In this document: one piece after another, positions 27,611-36,353 of the stretch | How positions within the stretch are numbered: position 1 is the stretch's first letter | Layout of the letters: each line of letters opens with the position of its first letter | Assembly: GCF_003860465.1 (NCBI RefSeq) | Contig: NZ_CP034183.1 | Coordinates: 946,501-1,010,500, forward strand | Source of the DNA: Deinococcus psychrotolerans | Lineage (GTDB): Bacteria; Deinococcota; Deinococci; Deinococcales; Deinococcaceae | DNA length: 64,000 bases | Reading direction: 5' to 3' | Translations under genes and position numbers: made by a program | The notes under the pieces: generated by a model | Seen by the model: only the letters and a program-made list of their open reading frames with translations | Database searches by the model: none | What the model was told of the DNA's origin: nothing

Positions 27611-28933
27611 ATGCCCAACAGCAACGCAGAGATGGCCCCGAATCTGGCACCCCGTTCGGCGTGGCCCAAGGTTGTTTTGGATTTGTGTTTGGCTCAAGGT
27701 TTAGGGCCCCAAAATTCAGTCCGAGGCCGCCGAGTTCCAAGCCGCCGCGCCGCCGCCTTGCTGGTCGCGCTGAACCTCACACTGAGCGCCGCACAAACCG
27801 CCGCGCCGGCTGCTCCAAGCTCCACGCCTCCGGCGACCACTGCCCCGAGCGTTCCCGTCCCCGCGCCCGCTGCCGGCTTACCCGCCAAGCCGAGGCCGCC
27901 TGCCGCCAATTATGTGGCGCTGGGCGTGCTGTACTACGACCAAGGCAATTTCGGCGACGCTTATCTGGCGTTCCGCGCAGCGGCGGAGGCCGATCCGTCT
28001 GTCAGCGGAGCGCTCTTGGGGTTGGGACGCACCCAGTCGCGGCTGCGGCTCTACGGCCCAGCGCTCGACACCCTCAAAAAGCTGGTGGCACAAGACCCGC
28101 GCAATGTCAGCGGCTACTTGGCTCTGGCGCAGGCGTACCAAGCTCAGTATGTCGGCACCTCCGACCGCAGTCCTATTTTGGGCAACTTAGACGCCGCCCT
28201 CAAGGTGCTGGATGCGGGCGAAGCGGCGACACGCGGCGGCGAAAGCGATAAGCTCGATCTCAATTTATCTAAAGTTTATAATGAGCGCGGCTATATCTAC
28301 CGTTTGCAGCAGCAAAGTGATAAAGCCATCGAAACATTCAAGAAAGCCAACACCCTCAATCCTGACAACGGCATCATCTTATACAATATCGGCGACATGT
28401 ATTACGCCACTGGTGATATTCCGCAGGCGCTCAATTATTTACAGTTGGCCGTCATTGCTGATCCCAGCGATCCCTTCAACCGAGCTTATTACGCCAAGTT
28501 GTTGGCCCTGAGCGGCAACATCAACGCCGCCAAATCTGAAGCGGCGCAGGCGGCCCGCGTCGCGCCTCAAAATCCGTATGCGGTGGGTCAATACGGGGTG
28601 GTGTCGTATTTGGCCAAAGACGCCAAAACCGCCCGAACTCAGCTCTTGGCCTCGATCAAACTCGATCCACTGCGTTATCCAGAGTTCTATTATTATATGG
28701 GCCGCTTAGAGCTCGATCAGGGCAACTTAAAAGAAGCCCGCAACAATCTCACCAAGTCAGTGGCGTTGGCCAGCACCACACCCGAGTACCTGTATTACTT
28801 GGGTCTTTCTTACGAGCGGTCTGGACAAGACGCCGCCCCCGATAAAATTAAGGCGCTGGATTCTTACAGCCGCGCCGCTCGGCTCGCTCCCAATTATCAA
28901 TTGGCACTCGACGGCGTACAGCGGACGCGGTGA
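27611..28933 (+). CDS. exported TPR-repeat protein
   Basis: The 440-residue product has a hydrophobic signal-like segment at about residues 46-63 ([18 protein letters not shown]), unusually far from the Met at 27611, so the true start may be a later codon, or the N-terminus is extended. A Pro/Ala-rich spacer leads to tetratricopeptide repeats from about residue 97 to the end; typical units are [25 protein letters not shown]-like [20 protein letters not shown] and [23 protein letters not shown] arrays bind partner proteins in the periplasm. A small inverted repeat follows the gene. Confidence 0.82.
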   Translation: MPNSNAEMAPNLAPRSAWPKVVLDLCLAQGLGPQNSVRGRRVPSRRAAALLVALNLTLSAAQTAAPAAPSSTPPATTAPSVPVPAPAAGLPAKPRPPAANYVALGVLYYDQGNFGDAYLAFRAAAEADPSVSGALLGLGRTQSRLRLYGPALDTLKKLVAQDPRNVSGYLALAQAYQAQYVGTSDRSPILGNLDAALKVLDAGEAATRGGESDKLDLNLSKVYNERGYIYRLQQQSDKAIETFKKANTLNPDNGIILYNIGDMYYATGDIPQALNYLQLAVIADPSDPFNRAYYAKLLALSGNINAAKSEAAQAARVAPQNPYAVGQYGVVSYLAKDAKTARTQLLASIKLDPLRYPEFYYYMGRLELDQGNLKEARNNLTKSVALASTTPEYLYYLGLSYERSGQDAAPDKIKALDSYSRAARLAPNYQLALDGVQRTR

Positions 28934-29006
28934 GACGACTTGTCACAAAAATGCGCTCCGTTTTACGAACTGCTTGACAGTTGAATATAAAATTCTCCAA
29001 GCTATC

Positions 29007-29027
29007 GATTAAACGAATTGTTTAATC
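29007..29027 (+). repeat. perfect inverted repeat between the TPR gene and priA
   Basis: GATTAAAC and GTTTAATC flank GAATT. It lies 74 nt after the TPR stop and about 85 nt before priA, with a T-rich tract and TATAAT (29042-29047) following. It could be a weak terminator or an operator site. Confidence 0.45.
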
Positions 29028-29110
29028 TTGTTTCTGATTTTTTATAATTTTTAGCACCCCACCTTGGGCCACAGACCCGCACACCCCCGAGGCGGGATAC
29101 TGCCGCTCGC

Positions 29111-31618
29111 ATGTCTGCCGCTTTGCTTGCTTCTCCCGTTGCCACTTCGCCCACCGCCGCTGTCTGGTCGGTGGCGCTGCCGTTGCCGCTGCCAGCTTAC
29201 GATTTTGCCGCGCTGCACGGCTCACAAGCGCTGCCACTGGGCCGGCGGGTGCTGGTGCCCTGGCGCGGCGACTTGGCGCTGGGCGTGGTGGTGGGCGGAG
29301 GCGCGGGCAGCGGACACAAGCTGCGCGAAGTGGCGGGTGTGTTAGACGAAGCGGCGTGGGTCGGCAAGGGCTTTTTGGAAGGCGTGGCCAGTCTCAGCGC
29401 CCTTTCGCGGGTGCCCACCGGCTTGCTGCTCTCGGACTTGCTGGGCGTCGGACTCACGCCGCGCTACCGTCACCGCGTCCGGGCTGTGCAGGACGCCGAA
29501 TTGAGCGTCTTTGGGCCGCACACGCCCACTCCCGATTGGACAGACGCCAGTGCTTTTGCTCCAACCCTGCTTGATGCCGTGCGCGAACAAGGGCTATTGG
29601 AAGAAGATTTCACCCTGCTGCCGCGCATGACCAGCGTTTACAGAGCGCGGCCTTGGGCGCAGGTTCCCGCCGAGCAGCGCGTTCAGACCGCTTGGCAAGC
29701 CCTGCCTGCTAGTCCAGTTGCGCTGACAGCCCGGCAACAAAAAGCTTGGGAATGGCTGCGCGAACATGGACCGGTCAGCGGCCTAAGCGAGTGGGGGCGG
29801 CGAGCGGGCGTGGGCAGCAGCGTGGTGATGGCGGTGTTGCAGCGCGGCTGGGCCGAGCCGGTGCAACTTGACGCTCAGCTACCCCACGCTTGGGAGGTGC
29901 TGCGGGCAGCTGGGCAATTTGAAACCCAGAGCGCCTGGGCGCAGGCCGCTGGCGTGTCGGGCAGTCAGGTTGCCGGTGTGCTGGCCCGCCGCTGGGCCGA
30001 CAGCGTGGAAGTTCCCGCACCGCCGCCCGCTCTGCCGCTGCCTGCCGCCGCGCCGCGCCCTGTGCCCGATGATTTGCCCGAGGAGCTGGTGTGGCGCTTG
30101 CACGGCGGGCGTGACCGCGAGCGCTTCGTGCGCCTCGCCGCCCGCATTCGCCGCCGCTTGGAGCTCGGACGCGGCGTGCTGGTGCTGGCTCCCGAAGCCG
30201 CCACGCTGCGCCGCGCTTGGGATGCACTCAGCGGCCTGGCTGAGGAAACCGGTACACAGGCCGCGCTCTTTTCAGGTGTTCTCAGCGAAGTGCAGCGCGA
30301 ACACACTTGGCAACTCATTCAGTCGGGCGCGGCGAGGCTGGTCATCGGCTCGGCGCTGGCGCTGCCCGCGCCCATCGCCGATCTGGCCCTGGTGGTGGTG
30401 ATGGAAGAAGGCAGCGACGCTTATAAATTGCTGTCGGGCTCGGGGGTGTTCGTGCCGGACTTGGCCGCCAGAATGGCCCGCGCCCTGCAAACACCGCTGG
30501 CTTATGTCGGTACGGTTCCAGCAGTGGAAAGTGTGCCGCACGCGGGGGTGGTGCTAGACGCGCCGCGCAGTCGCCTGCATATCGTGGACTACGCCAACCC
30601 CGCCCCCCAACCCGAGATGGGGCCGCTCAGTGCAGTGCAGCTGCGCGGGTCTGGATCGGGCTACCCGATTTCGCACGACCTCGCCAAAGTGCTGCGCCAA
30701 GTCGCCGAGCGCGGGCGGCAAGCGGTGCTGCTGGCTCCGAGGCGCGGCTATTCGGCGCTGATTCGCTGCCCAGCCTGCGAACATACCCCGCAGTGCCGCA
30801 ACTGCGATATTCCTCTGCGGCTGCACCAACACACCCGCCAACTGACCTGCCACCAATGCGGCTACGCGCAGGGCATACCTGAGCGCTGCGACGTGTGCGG
30901 CGAGATGATGTGGAGCGCCAAAGGCCCCGGCACCGAGTGGATTGCCGCCGAAGCGGGAACCCTGCTGTCGGGCTGCCCGGTCTACCGCTTCGACAAAGAC
31001 CACCAAGACGACCTGACGCCTCTGATGAACGGGGAGAGCGGCGTGGTGGTGGGCACCCAAGCGCTGCTGTCGCAAGAAGCGCTGCCCAACTTGGCCCTGA
31101 TCGGCATCACGCTGGCCGACACGTGGCTGAACTTATCGGACTTCCGCGCCTCGGAGCGCTACCACCGGCTGCTCAGACAGCTCATCAGTTGGCACCCCGA
31201 ACGCGCTCCACTGCTGCTGGTTCAGACCTTTCAGGCCGAGCATCCAGCGCTCAGAAGCGTGGTGGACGGGCTCGACGCGCTGAGTTTTCCCAGCAGCGAG
31301 TACGAGTTGCGCCGGGCGCTGCACTATCCGCCGCACGCGACGCTGGCTCAGGTGCTGATCACCGCCCGCGATCAAAGCCGCGCCAGCGCCGGAGCCGATG
31401 AAGTGGCGCAGGCCTTGTTTGCCGCCGGAGCGACTTCCGCCGAAGTCTTGGGCCCAGCGCCCAGTCCGGTCACGCGGGTCAGGGGGCTGTATCCGTATCA
31501 TCTGATGCTGCGGGTGCGTGACGAAGCGAGGCTTTCGGCGCTCTTGGAAGCGCTCAACCGCAGTTTCAAAGCGCGGGTGCGGGTGGACGTGACGCCGCGC
31601 GGCGGGCTGGGGGTATAA
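29111..31618 (+). CDS. priA: primosomal protein PriA without helicase ATPase motifs
   Basis: An 835-residue replication-restart protein. The N-terminal 3'-DNA-end-binding domain (about 15-120: VALPLPLPAYDFAAL, LGRRVLVPWRG) and the zinc-binding block with eight Cys (IRCPACEHTPQCRNC, LTCHQCGY, ERCDVCG) are intact. At the Walker A position the sequence reads RLHGGRDRERF instead of a G..GSGKT loop, and the Walker B/DEAH position reads VVMEEGSDAY. The later GVVVGTQALL and C-terminal domain are present. So it should bind forks and recruit partners without unwinding DNA. The PriA of D. radiodurans is known to be such a pseudohelicase. Confidence 0.93.
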   Translation: MSAALLASPVATSPTAAVWSVALPLPLPAYDFAALHGSQALPLGRRVLVPWRGDLALGVVVGGGAGSGHKLREVAGVLDEAAWVGKGFLEGVASLSALSRVPTGLLLSDLLGVGLTPRYRHRVRAVQDAELSVFGPHTPTPDWTDASAFAPTLLDAVREQGLLEEDFTLLPRMTSVYRARPWAQVPAEQRVQTAWQALPASPVALTARQQKAWEWLREHGPVSGLSEWGRRAGVGSSVVMAVLQRGWAEPVQLDAQLPHAWEVLRAAGQFETQSAWAQAAGVSGSQVAGVLARRWADSVEVPAPPPALPLPAAAPRPVPDDLPEELVWRLHGGRDRERFVRLAARIRRRLELGRGVLVLAPEAATLRRAWDALSGLAEETGTQAALFSGVLSEVQREHTWQLIQSGAARLVIGSALALPAPIADLALVVVMEEGSDAYKLLSGSGVFVPDLAARMARALQTPLAYVGTVPAVESVPHAGVVLDAPRSRLHIVDYANPAPQPEMGPLSAVQLRGSGSGYPISHDLAKVLRQVAERGRQAVLLAPRRGYSALIRCPACEHTPQCRNCDIPLRLHQHTRQLTCHQCGYAQGIPERCDVCGEMMWSAKGPGTEWIAAEAGTLLSGCPVYRFDKDHQDDLTPLMNGESGVVVGTQALLSQEALPNLALIGITLADTWLNLSDFRASERYHRLLRQLISWHPERAPLLLVQTFQAEHPALRSVVDGLDALSFPSSEYELRRALHYPPHATLAQVLITARDQSRASAGADEVAQALFAAGATSAEVLGPAPSPVTRVRGLYPYHLMLRVRDEARLSALLEALNRSFKARVRVDVTPRGGLGV

Positions 31619-31682
31619 AAAAACTTCAAGAAGAAATGCCTCCCGGCACAGCGGCCCTGTGTTTGAGGACGGAGATTAAGTG

Positions 31683-31688
31683 TAAACT
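31683..31688 (+). promoter_or_regulatory. leaderless -10 box TAAACT
   Basis: Lies 6 nt before the ATG at 31695. Confidence 0.5.
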
Positions 31689-31694
31689 CAAGGG

Positions 31695-31988
31695 ATGAAC
31701 ACGCTCCAAGGTCGCTACAAAGCCGAAAACCGCAATGGCGGGTATTTCATTAAAATTTTGGAAGATTACGGGCACCACAGCACCACCGTCAGCAAAGAAG
31801 ACTGGCGGGCCGACATTGACACGCTGACCAGCGCCCTCACCGAGCTTGATCCGAGGGTAGAAGTCAACACCCAAGTGGGCAAGTTGGTTTGGCGTTTCTC
31901 GCGCCGCGACCGCGACAGCAACACCGGAGCCAGCGCTTACTTCCAGGGCCGCGCTCAGAGCATGGTGACGCCAACCGCGCGGCGCTGA
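31695..31988 (+). CDS. small protein of unknown function
   Basis: A 97-residue soluble product (GRYKAENRNGGYFIKILEDYG near the start, split as two strands) with a basic C-terminus. The close TAAACT box supports the ATG. No family is recognised. It converges on the metalloprotease gene at 32017. Confidence 0.65.
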   Translation: MNTLQGRYKAENRNGGYFIKILEDYGHHSTTVSKEDWRADIDTLTSALTELDPRVEVNTQVGKLVWRFSRRDRDSNTGASAYFQGRAQSMVTPTARR

Positions 31989-32016
31989 GCCGATAAATTC
32001 AACACTTCACTCAACT

Positions 32017-32709
32017 TCAGCGCTCCGCCACCAACAGGCCTAAACTCAAGCTTCTTTTCGGCACCCGCATCACCGAGCCTTCGCTGCCGCCCAGCGCGAA
32101 GGTTTTTTGTTGCTCGGCGGCGGCGGGAATGCCGCACGGCAGAGGGTCGGCAAACCAAAATGGCAGGGCGATATTGAGTTTGGCAAGGTCACTGACCCGC
32201 CGAGACGCCGTGCTGACAAAAGCGGCCAGACGGCGCTGCGAGTCGGCGTAGACCAGTCGCCGCAGGGCCGCTCCCAAACTGACCCGGCCCGCTCCAGCTT
32301 CATACAAATTCAGAACCGTCTGGGCGCTCAAGCCATATTGGCGCTCGGCGGCTTGCAGCAGCGGCGCGGGCAACAGCAGCAGTCCGGCGGCGTGGTTGCA
32401 CCACGCTTCGATGTGCGGCGCAGCTTCCTCGAATCCGCCGAAATGGTGCAGGAGCTCGGCCTCCGCGCCGCATTCCTTGAGCAGCAGGTGGGCGACTTCG
32501 TGCATGGCGCTAAAGCCCTGCCGTGCGCCGTATTCGCTGCTACTGAGGGTAATCAGTGGCGGCTCACCCCACACCAGCGAGTTGTGCTGGCTGGGCCGCA
32601 CCCGGATGCCCAAATTGGCGGCCAGCAAGCGGAAGTCAGTCTGATACTCGGCTCCCGCGTGGACTTGCTCGACGTACTGGGTGAAGTGCTGAAACAGGTA
32701 CTCGTCCAC
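32017..32709 (-). CDS. ImmA/IrrE family metallo-endopeptidase
   Basis: A 230-residue product. The zinc-protease motif HEVAH lies at residues 70-74 (FSAMHEVAHLLLKE) and the third ligand Glu101 in HIEAWCNHAAGLLLLPAPLL, exactly 31 residues after His70, as in IrrE. Such proteases cleave a partner XRE-type repressor. Here the partner candidate is the upstream XRE gene: its TAA is followed at once by this gene's GTG (TAAGTG). The product lacks the GAF-like C-terminal domain of IrrE, so it resembles the ImmA-type prophage and mobile-element proteases. It is a second member of this family in the window besides irrE. Confidence 0.88.
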   Translation of the reverse strand: MDEYLFQHFTQYVEQVHAGAEYQTDFRLLAANLGIRVRPSQHNSLVWGEPPLITLSSSEYGARQGFSAMHEVAHLLLKECGAEAELLHHFGGFEEAAPHIEAWCNHAAGLLLLPAPLLQAAERQYGLSAQTVLNLYEAGAGRVSLGAALRRLVYADSQRRLAAFVSTASRRVSDLAKLNIALPFWFADPLPCGIPAAAEQQKTFALGGSEGSVMRVPKRSLSLGLLVAER

Positions 32710-33150
32710 TTAGCTGCCCGCCCTCGGCTTGGTGTAGCGGCGAATAAAGCGGTAGTAATCCAGCCAGTCTTCCGGCGTTTCCGGCCCGCCGCCCCGGAAG
32801 CGTGCCCCGGCCAAGGTGTCTTGCCAATCGGCATCGAGCAACTCGGCAAATTTGTCACCGTACTCGGCAACGGCGTCTTGCAGCGCCCTCGGCATGATGG
32901 GCGAACCCAGTCCGGTGAGACGCAGCGCAGGCGCGATGGCTCCCACGTCTTCGGCGCTGAGCGAGAGCAGTTGGGCCAGCGGCATGAAGTATTTGCTGCG
33001 GCTGAGGTTGACTTTGCCGGTTTCCAAGTAACTCAGATAATTGGCGCTGCGAAGGCCCACCGCCGCTGCCACCTGCTCCTGACTCAGCTCCTTTTGCTCG
33101 CGGCGGCGGCGCAGCAGTGCCCCCGCTTCGGCAGGCGGGGCAGTCGACAT
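32710..33150 (-). CDS. XRE-family transcriptional regulator paired with the ImmA-like protease
   Basis: A 146-residue product. A helix-turn-helix of the Cro/CI type occupies about residues 8-62 (LLRRRREQKELSQEQVAAAV, GLRSANYLSYLETGKVNL). The C-terminal ~80 residues are helical and may form the dimer and protease-sensing region. Directly downstream, with no gap, is an ImmA/IrrE-type protease, so the pair probably works as a repressor with a cleavage-triggered release. It is not DdrO: the length and the C-terminal sequence differ. The ATG has TACGAT 7 nt upstream. Confidence 0.87.
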   Translation of the reverse strand: MSTAPPAEAGALLRRRREQKELSQEQVAAAVGLRSANYLSYLETGKVNLSRSKYFMPLAQLLSLSAEDVGAIAPALRLTGLGSPIMPRALQDAVAEYGDKFAELLDADWQDTLAGARFRGGGPETPEDWLDYYRFIRRYTKPRAGS

Positions 33151-33157
33151 AACACGT

Positions 33158-33163
33158 ATCGTA
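33158..33163 (-). promoter_or_regulatory. leaderless -10 box TACGAT of the XRE gene
   Basis: Lies 7 nt before the ATG at 33150; an autorepressor site would be expected to overlap it, but no clear palindrome is visible. Confidence 0.45.
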
Positions 33164-33357
33164 AAGCCTCCATGCTGGGCGGTACAAGCAGCGAGAGAGT
33201 GGGGCCGCAGATTAGAAAGTGCAAGGGGACTGACAGTCGCCCGTGACCTTAACGAATACCCGCTAGCAATACGCACCAAAAAGTTTTAGACTCAGTACAA
33301 GTAAAAACCACAAGAAAGCACACTTTAGCCCTCACCCCACTCAGGAGGAATACCCTT

Positions 33358-35184
33358 ATGCCCAGCTATAAAGCGCCACTCCGCGATTTGAAGTTTGTGA
33401 TGTACGAAGTGTTGAAGGCCGACGAAGCCCTCAGCGCCATGCCGTATTACGCGGGCAACGAGACTGCCGACGCCGACTTGATGGATCAGGTCATGGAGGA
33501 AGCCGCCCGCTTTGCCGAAAATGAACTGTTGCCGCTCAATGCGGTGGGCGACCAGGAAGGCTGCGTGCGTGACGCACAGGGCAACGTGACCACGCCAACT
33601 GGCTTCAAGGCCGCTTACACCAAGTTCCGTCAGGCAGGCTGGACGGGCCTGGACGCCGATCCCAAATGGGGCGGTCAGGGCATGCCGCACGTGGTCAATA
33701 TCGCCACTTCCGAAATGAATATCTCAGCCAACACAGCTTGGAGCATGTACCCGGGCTTGTCGCACGGAGCATATAGCGCCCTCGTGGCACACGGCAGCGA
33801 CGAACTGCAAGCCCTGTACCTGCCCAAAATCGTCAGCGGCGAGTGGACAGGTACCATGTGCCTGACCGAGCCACACGCCGGAACCGATCTGGGCATCATC
33901 CGCACCAAAGCAACGGATAACGGTGACGGCAGCTACGACATCAGCGGCACCAAAATCTTTATCTCGGCAGGCGAGCACGATTTCACCGACAACATCATTC
34001 ACCTGGTGCTGGCGCGTTTGGAAGGCAGTCCCGAAGGCACCAAGGGGATTTCGTTGTTCCTCGTGCCCAAATTCTTGGTCAACGAAAAAGGCGCGATTGG
34101 GGAGCGCAACGGCGTGGTGTGCGGCTCGCTGGAACACAAGATGGGCATTCACGGCAACGCCACCGCCGTGCTGAACTTTGACGGCGCAACGGGTTACCTG
34201 GTGGGCGAAATCAACAAGGGTATGAACAATATGTTCACCATGATGAACGCCGCCCGCCTCGGCACCGGGATGCAGGGTCTGGGTCTGGGCGAAATCGCTT
34301 ACCAAAACGCGGTGGCCTACGCCAAAGACCGTCTCCAGATGCGCCACGAACCCCGCGTCACGCCCAGCGAAAAAGCCGACCCGATCATCAGCTACCCCGA
34401 CGTGCGCCGGATGCTGCTGACCGGACGGGCTTACTCGGAAGCGGGCCGCGCCATGGCGCTGTGGCTGGCGCTGAGCTTAGATACCGAGCACCACCACCCC
34501 GACGAGGCCAAGCGCAAAGAAGCCGCCGACTTGGTGGCGCTGCTGACGCCCGTTGCCAAAGCCTTTATGACCGACAACGGCTTTAACATCGCTGTGCAAA
34601 GCCAGCAGGTCTTCGGCGGACACGGCTACATCCGCGAATGGGGCATGGAGCAGTATGTCCGTGACGCCCGCATCGGCATGATCTACGAAGGCACCAACAG
34701 CATTCAGGCGCTGGATTTGCTGGGCCGCAAAGTGCTGATGGACGGCGGCAAGAAGTTGCAGGGACTGGCCTCGCAGGTCGAAGCGCTGGTCAATGAAGTC
34801 GCGGACGACGAGGAACTGCAAGGCTACGCCGACCAACTCGGCAAAGCCGCCGGACAAATCGCCACCCTGACGATGGTGATCGGCCAAAAAGCCATGCAAA
34901 ACCCGGATGAAGCCAACGCCGCCGCCGTGGATTACCTGCGCTACATGGGCCACGTAACCTACGCCTTCTTGTGGGTCAAGATGGCCAAAGTTGCGCTGGA
35001 CGCCATAAAAGCGGGCAAAGACAAGGACGGCTTCTACAAGGCCAAGCTGCAAACGGCCAAATTCTACTTCGACAAACTCTTCCCTGAAACCAAAATGCTC
35101 TCGGCCACCATCAAAGCGGGCGGCGAGTCGTTGGACGTGGATATGGGCATGTTCGGCGTGGAAAAAGACCTAGCCACGGCTTAA
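33358..35184 (+). CDS. acyl-CoA dehydrogenase
   Basis: A 608-residue flavoprotein of the long acyl-CoA dehydrogenase subgroup with a C-terminal extension. FAD and substrate-binding hallmarks are MCLTEPHAGTDLG, ISGTKIFISAGEHD, LEHKMGIHGNATAVLNFD and the motif GGHGYIREWGMEQYVRDARI with the following IYEGTNSIQALDLLG (both cut into short stretches here). It catalyses the first oxidation step of fatty-acid beta-oxidation. The C-terminal ~130 residues form the extra domain found in this subgroup. A TCAGGAGGA ribosome site precedes the ATG, and a TAGACT box lies about 65 nt upstream (33287-33292). Confidence 0.93.
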   Translation: MPSYKAPLRDLKFVMYEVLKADEALSAMPYYAGNETADADLMDQVMEEAARFAENELLPLNAVGDQEGCVRDAQGNVTTPTGFKAAYTKFRQAGWTGLDADPKWGGQGMPHVVNIATSEMNISANTAWSMYPGLSHGAYSALVAHGSDELQALYLPKIVSGEWTGTMCLTEPHAGTDLGIIRTKATDNGDGSYDISGTKIFISAGEHDFTDNIIHLVLARLEGSPEGTKGISLFLVPKFLVNEKGAIGERNGVVCGSLEHKMGIHGNATAVLNFDGATGYLVGEINKGMNNMFTMMNAARLGTGMQGLGLGEIAYQNAVAYAKDRLQMRHEPRVTPSEKADPIISYPDVRRMLLTGRAYSEAGRAMALWLALSLDTEHHHPDEAKRKEAADLVALLTPVAKAFMTDNGFNIAVQSQQVFGGHGYIREWGMEQYVRDARIGMIYEGTNSIQALDLLGRKVLMDGGKKLQGLASQVEALVNEVADDEELQGYADQLGKAAGQIATLTMVIGQKAMQNPDEANAAAVDYLRYMGHVTYAFLWVKMAKVALDAIKAGKDKDGFYKAKLQTAKFYFDKLFPETKMLSATIKAGGESLDVDMGMFGVEKDLATA

Positions 35185-35195
35185 GGTTCAATTTA

Positions 35196-35231
35196 AAGTG
35201 GCCCCTGCATTTGAGCGGGGGCCGCTTTTTT
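35196..35231 (+). terminator. Rho-independent terminator of the acyl-CoA dehydrogenase gene
   Basis: GC-rich 10-11 bp arms with one G-U pair around a 6-nt loop, followed by TTTTTT. Confidence 0.85.
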
Positions 35232-35234
35232 GGA

Positions 35235-35690
35235 TCAATCAGCACTGAAATTGAATTTTCCTTTGATAGTAATTCCTTTGGTCGGAGTTGCTGTGAAGCT
35301 ACCACTTAAACTCCGATTAAGAACACCGCCATAAGAAGCGTTCTCATCCAAGGCAGCGTAATTCACGGCAGGCGGCCCGTAGATGAGCAGCACGACGCTG
35401 ATACTGCGCTTCGTTACCGATTTTTCCTCAACAGTGGAGGTCGTTTTCTTCAGTAAAACGGTCAAATTGGCTTTAGCATCGGCGCTGGAACAAGAAAAGC
35501 TCATATCGTCATTGATCTCCACAGGCCCGCCGCCTTGTCCTGTCGGATGACAGTTGAACGCGTAAATGCCGGAAGGCGTGACGGCAGTGGCCTCCAATGT
35601 TCCGTCATCGGGCTTGACAATGCCGCTTCCACACGCCGCCAAACTCAGCGTGAGCGCACTCGCCAAACCCAATTTTATTATTCTCATCAT
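35235..35690 (-). CDS. lipoprotein of unknown function
   Basis: The 151-residue product begins MMRIIKLGLASALTLSLAAC, a lipoprotein signal peptide with the lipobox LAAC at Cys20. The mature domain is beta-rich and contains two further Cys (FNCHPT, FSCSSA) that may pair. No family is recognised. Its stop is only 4 nt from the T-run of the convergent acyl-CoA dehydrogenase terminator, which may serve both genes. Confidence 0.78.
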   Translation of the reverse strand: MMRIIKLGLASALTLSLAACGSGIVKPDDGTLEATAVTPSGIYAFNCHPTGQGGGPVEINDDMSFSCSSADAKANLTVLLKKTTSTVEEKSVTKRSISVVLLIYGPPAVNYAALDENASYGGVLNRSLSGSFTATPTKGITIKGKFNFSAD

Positions 35691-35898
35691 TTTCTTACTC
35701 TAGCAACCTGCCTCTGAAGATTCAACAGTAAGGCTAGATATCATGAATTTCGGTCGAACGATCATGAAATAGCTGCGAAGCCCAACCAAAGAGAATAGAA
35801 AAAATGCGGATTCCAGAATGGCTTTGGCTTGAGATGCTTTTATGAAGGAGAATAGATGAAACTGGAATCTGTAACTCCCCTTCCTTCTTGGCTTCAGA

Positions 35899-36291
35899 TC
35901 AGGAAGACCGAGTGACGTCAATTCCAATGTTCAAATTTCCAGCGAGCCGCAGGAGTTCGGGTGGCAAATTTTCAGTCTGAAGTCGCACATCTCTATCCTC
36001 GATACAGAATTCAAAAACGGTGGAGATGTCCTGATTCAAAGTCAACAAGTGGCTCAAAGCCTTGCTCTGCTCTTTGAGAAAGGCCACAGTATTAATCACC
36101 TGATCGTTAAAGCTTTCGTTGTGAGCTTCACTCGCCTCCAGACTGAGGCCAGAGAACTCAAATATCCGTCCTGATGGTAAACTTTTCTGACCTTTACGCC
36201 AGATATGCATTGTGGGATGGGTCAACCCACTGCGTTCCAGAAAATGATCTGGGTCAAATTGATATCCTCTCACCATAAAATAGACGGTCAT
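35899..36291 (-). CDS. DUF4279-like small protein
   Basis: The product of about 130 residues starts MTVYFMVRGYQFDPDHFLER and has MHIWRKGQKSL and a later NQDISTVFEFCIEDRDVRL strand. The pattern (a beta strand, F.P..., a WRKG motif, then acidic residues) fits the DUF4279 family of unknown function. The ATG at 36291 is preferred over an upstream TTG. It is followed by about 200 nt with no gene before the lipoprotein. A strong hairpin lies just upstream. Confidence 0.65.
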   Translation of the reverse strand: MTVYFMVRGYQFDPDHFLERSGLTHPTMHIWRKGQKSLPSGRIFEFSGLSLEASEAHNESFNDQVINTVAFLKEQSKALSHLLTLNQDISTVFEFCIEDRDVRLQTENLPPELLRLAGNLNIGIDVTRSS

Positions 36292-36300
36292 TCTCAACAG

Positions 36301-36350
36301 AGTAAACTAAACCGCCGCTTCCGTTTCTGGAAGCGGCGGTTTAGTTTACT
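36301..36350 (-). terminator. perfect 22-bp hairpin, terminator of clpB
   Basis: Arms 36301-36322 and 36329-36350 are exact reverse complements with a 6-nt loop. It begins 4 nt after the clpB stop. Its outer half is AT-rich, so both strands read a T-rich tail after the GC core; the minus strand reading suits a clpB terminator. Confidence 0.85.
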
Positions 36351-36353
36351 CGC

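Noticed and set aside
32107..33246. A 379-codon plus-strand frame opposite the XRE-protease pair
   Set aside because: It has no motifs and lies entirely over two well-supported genes.
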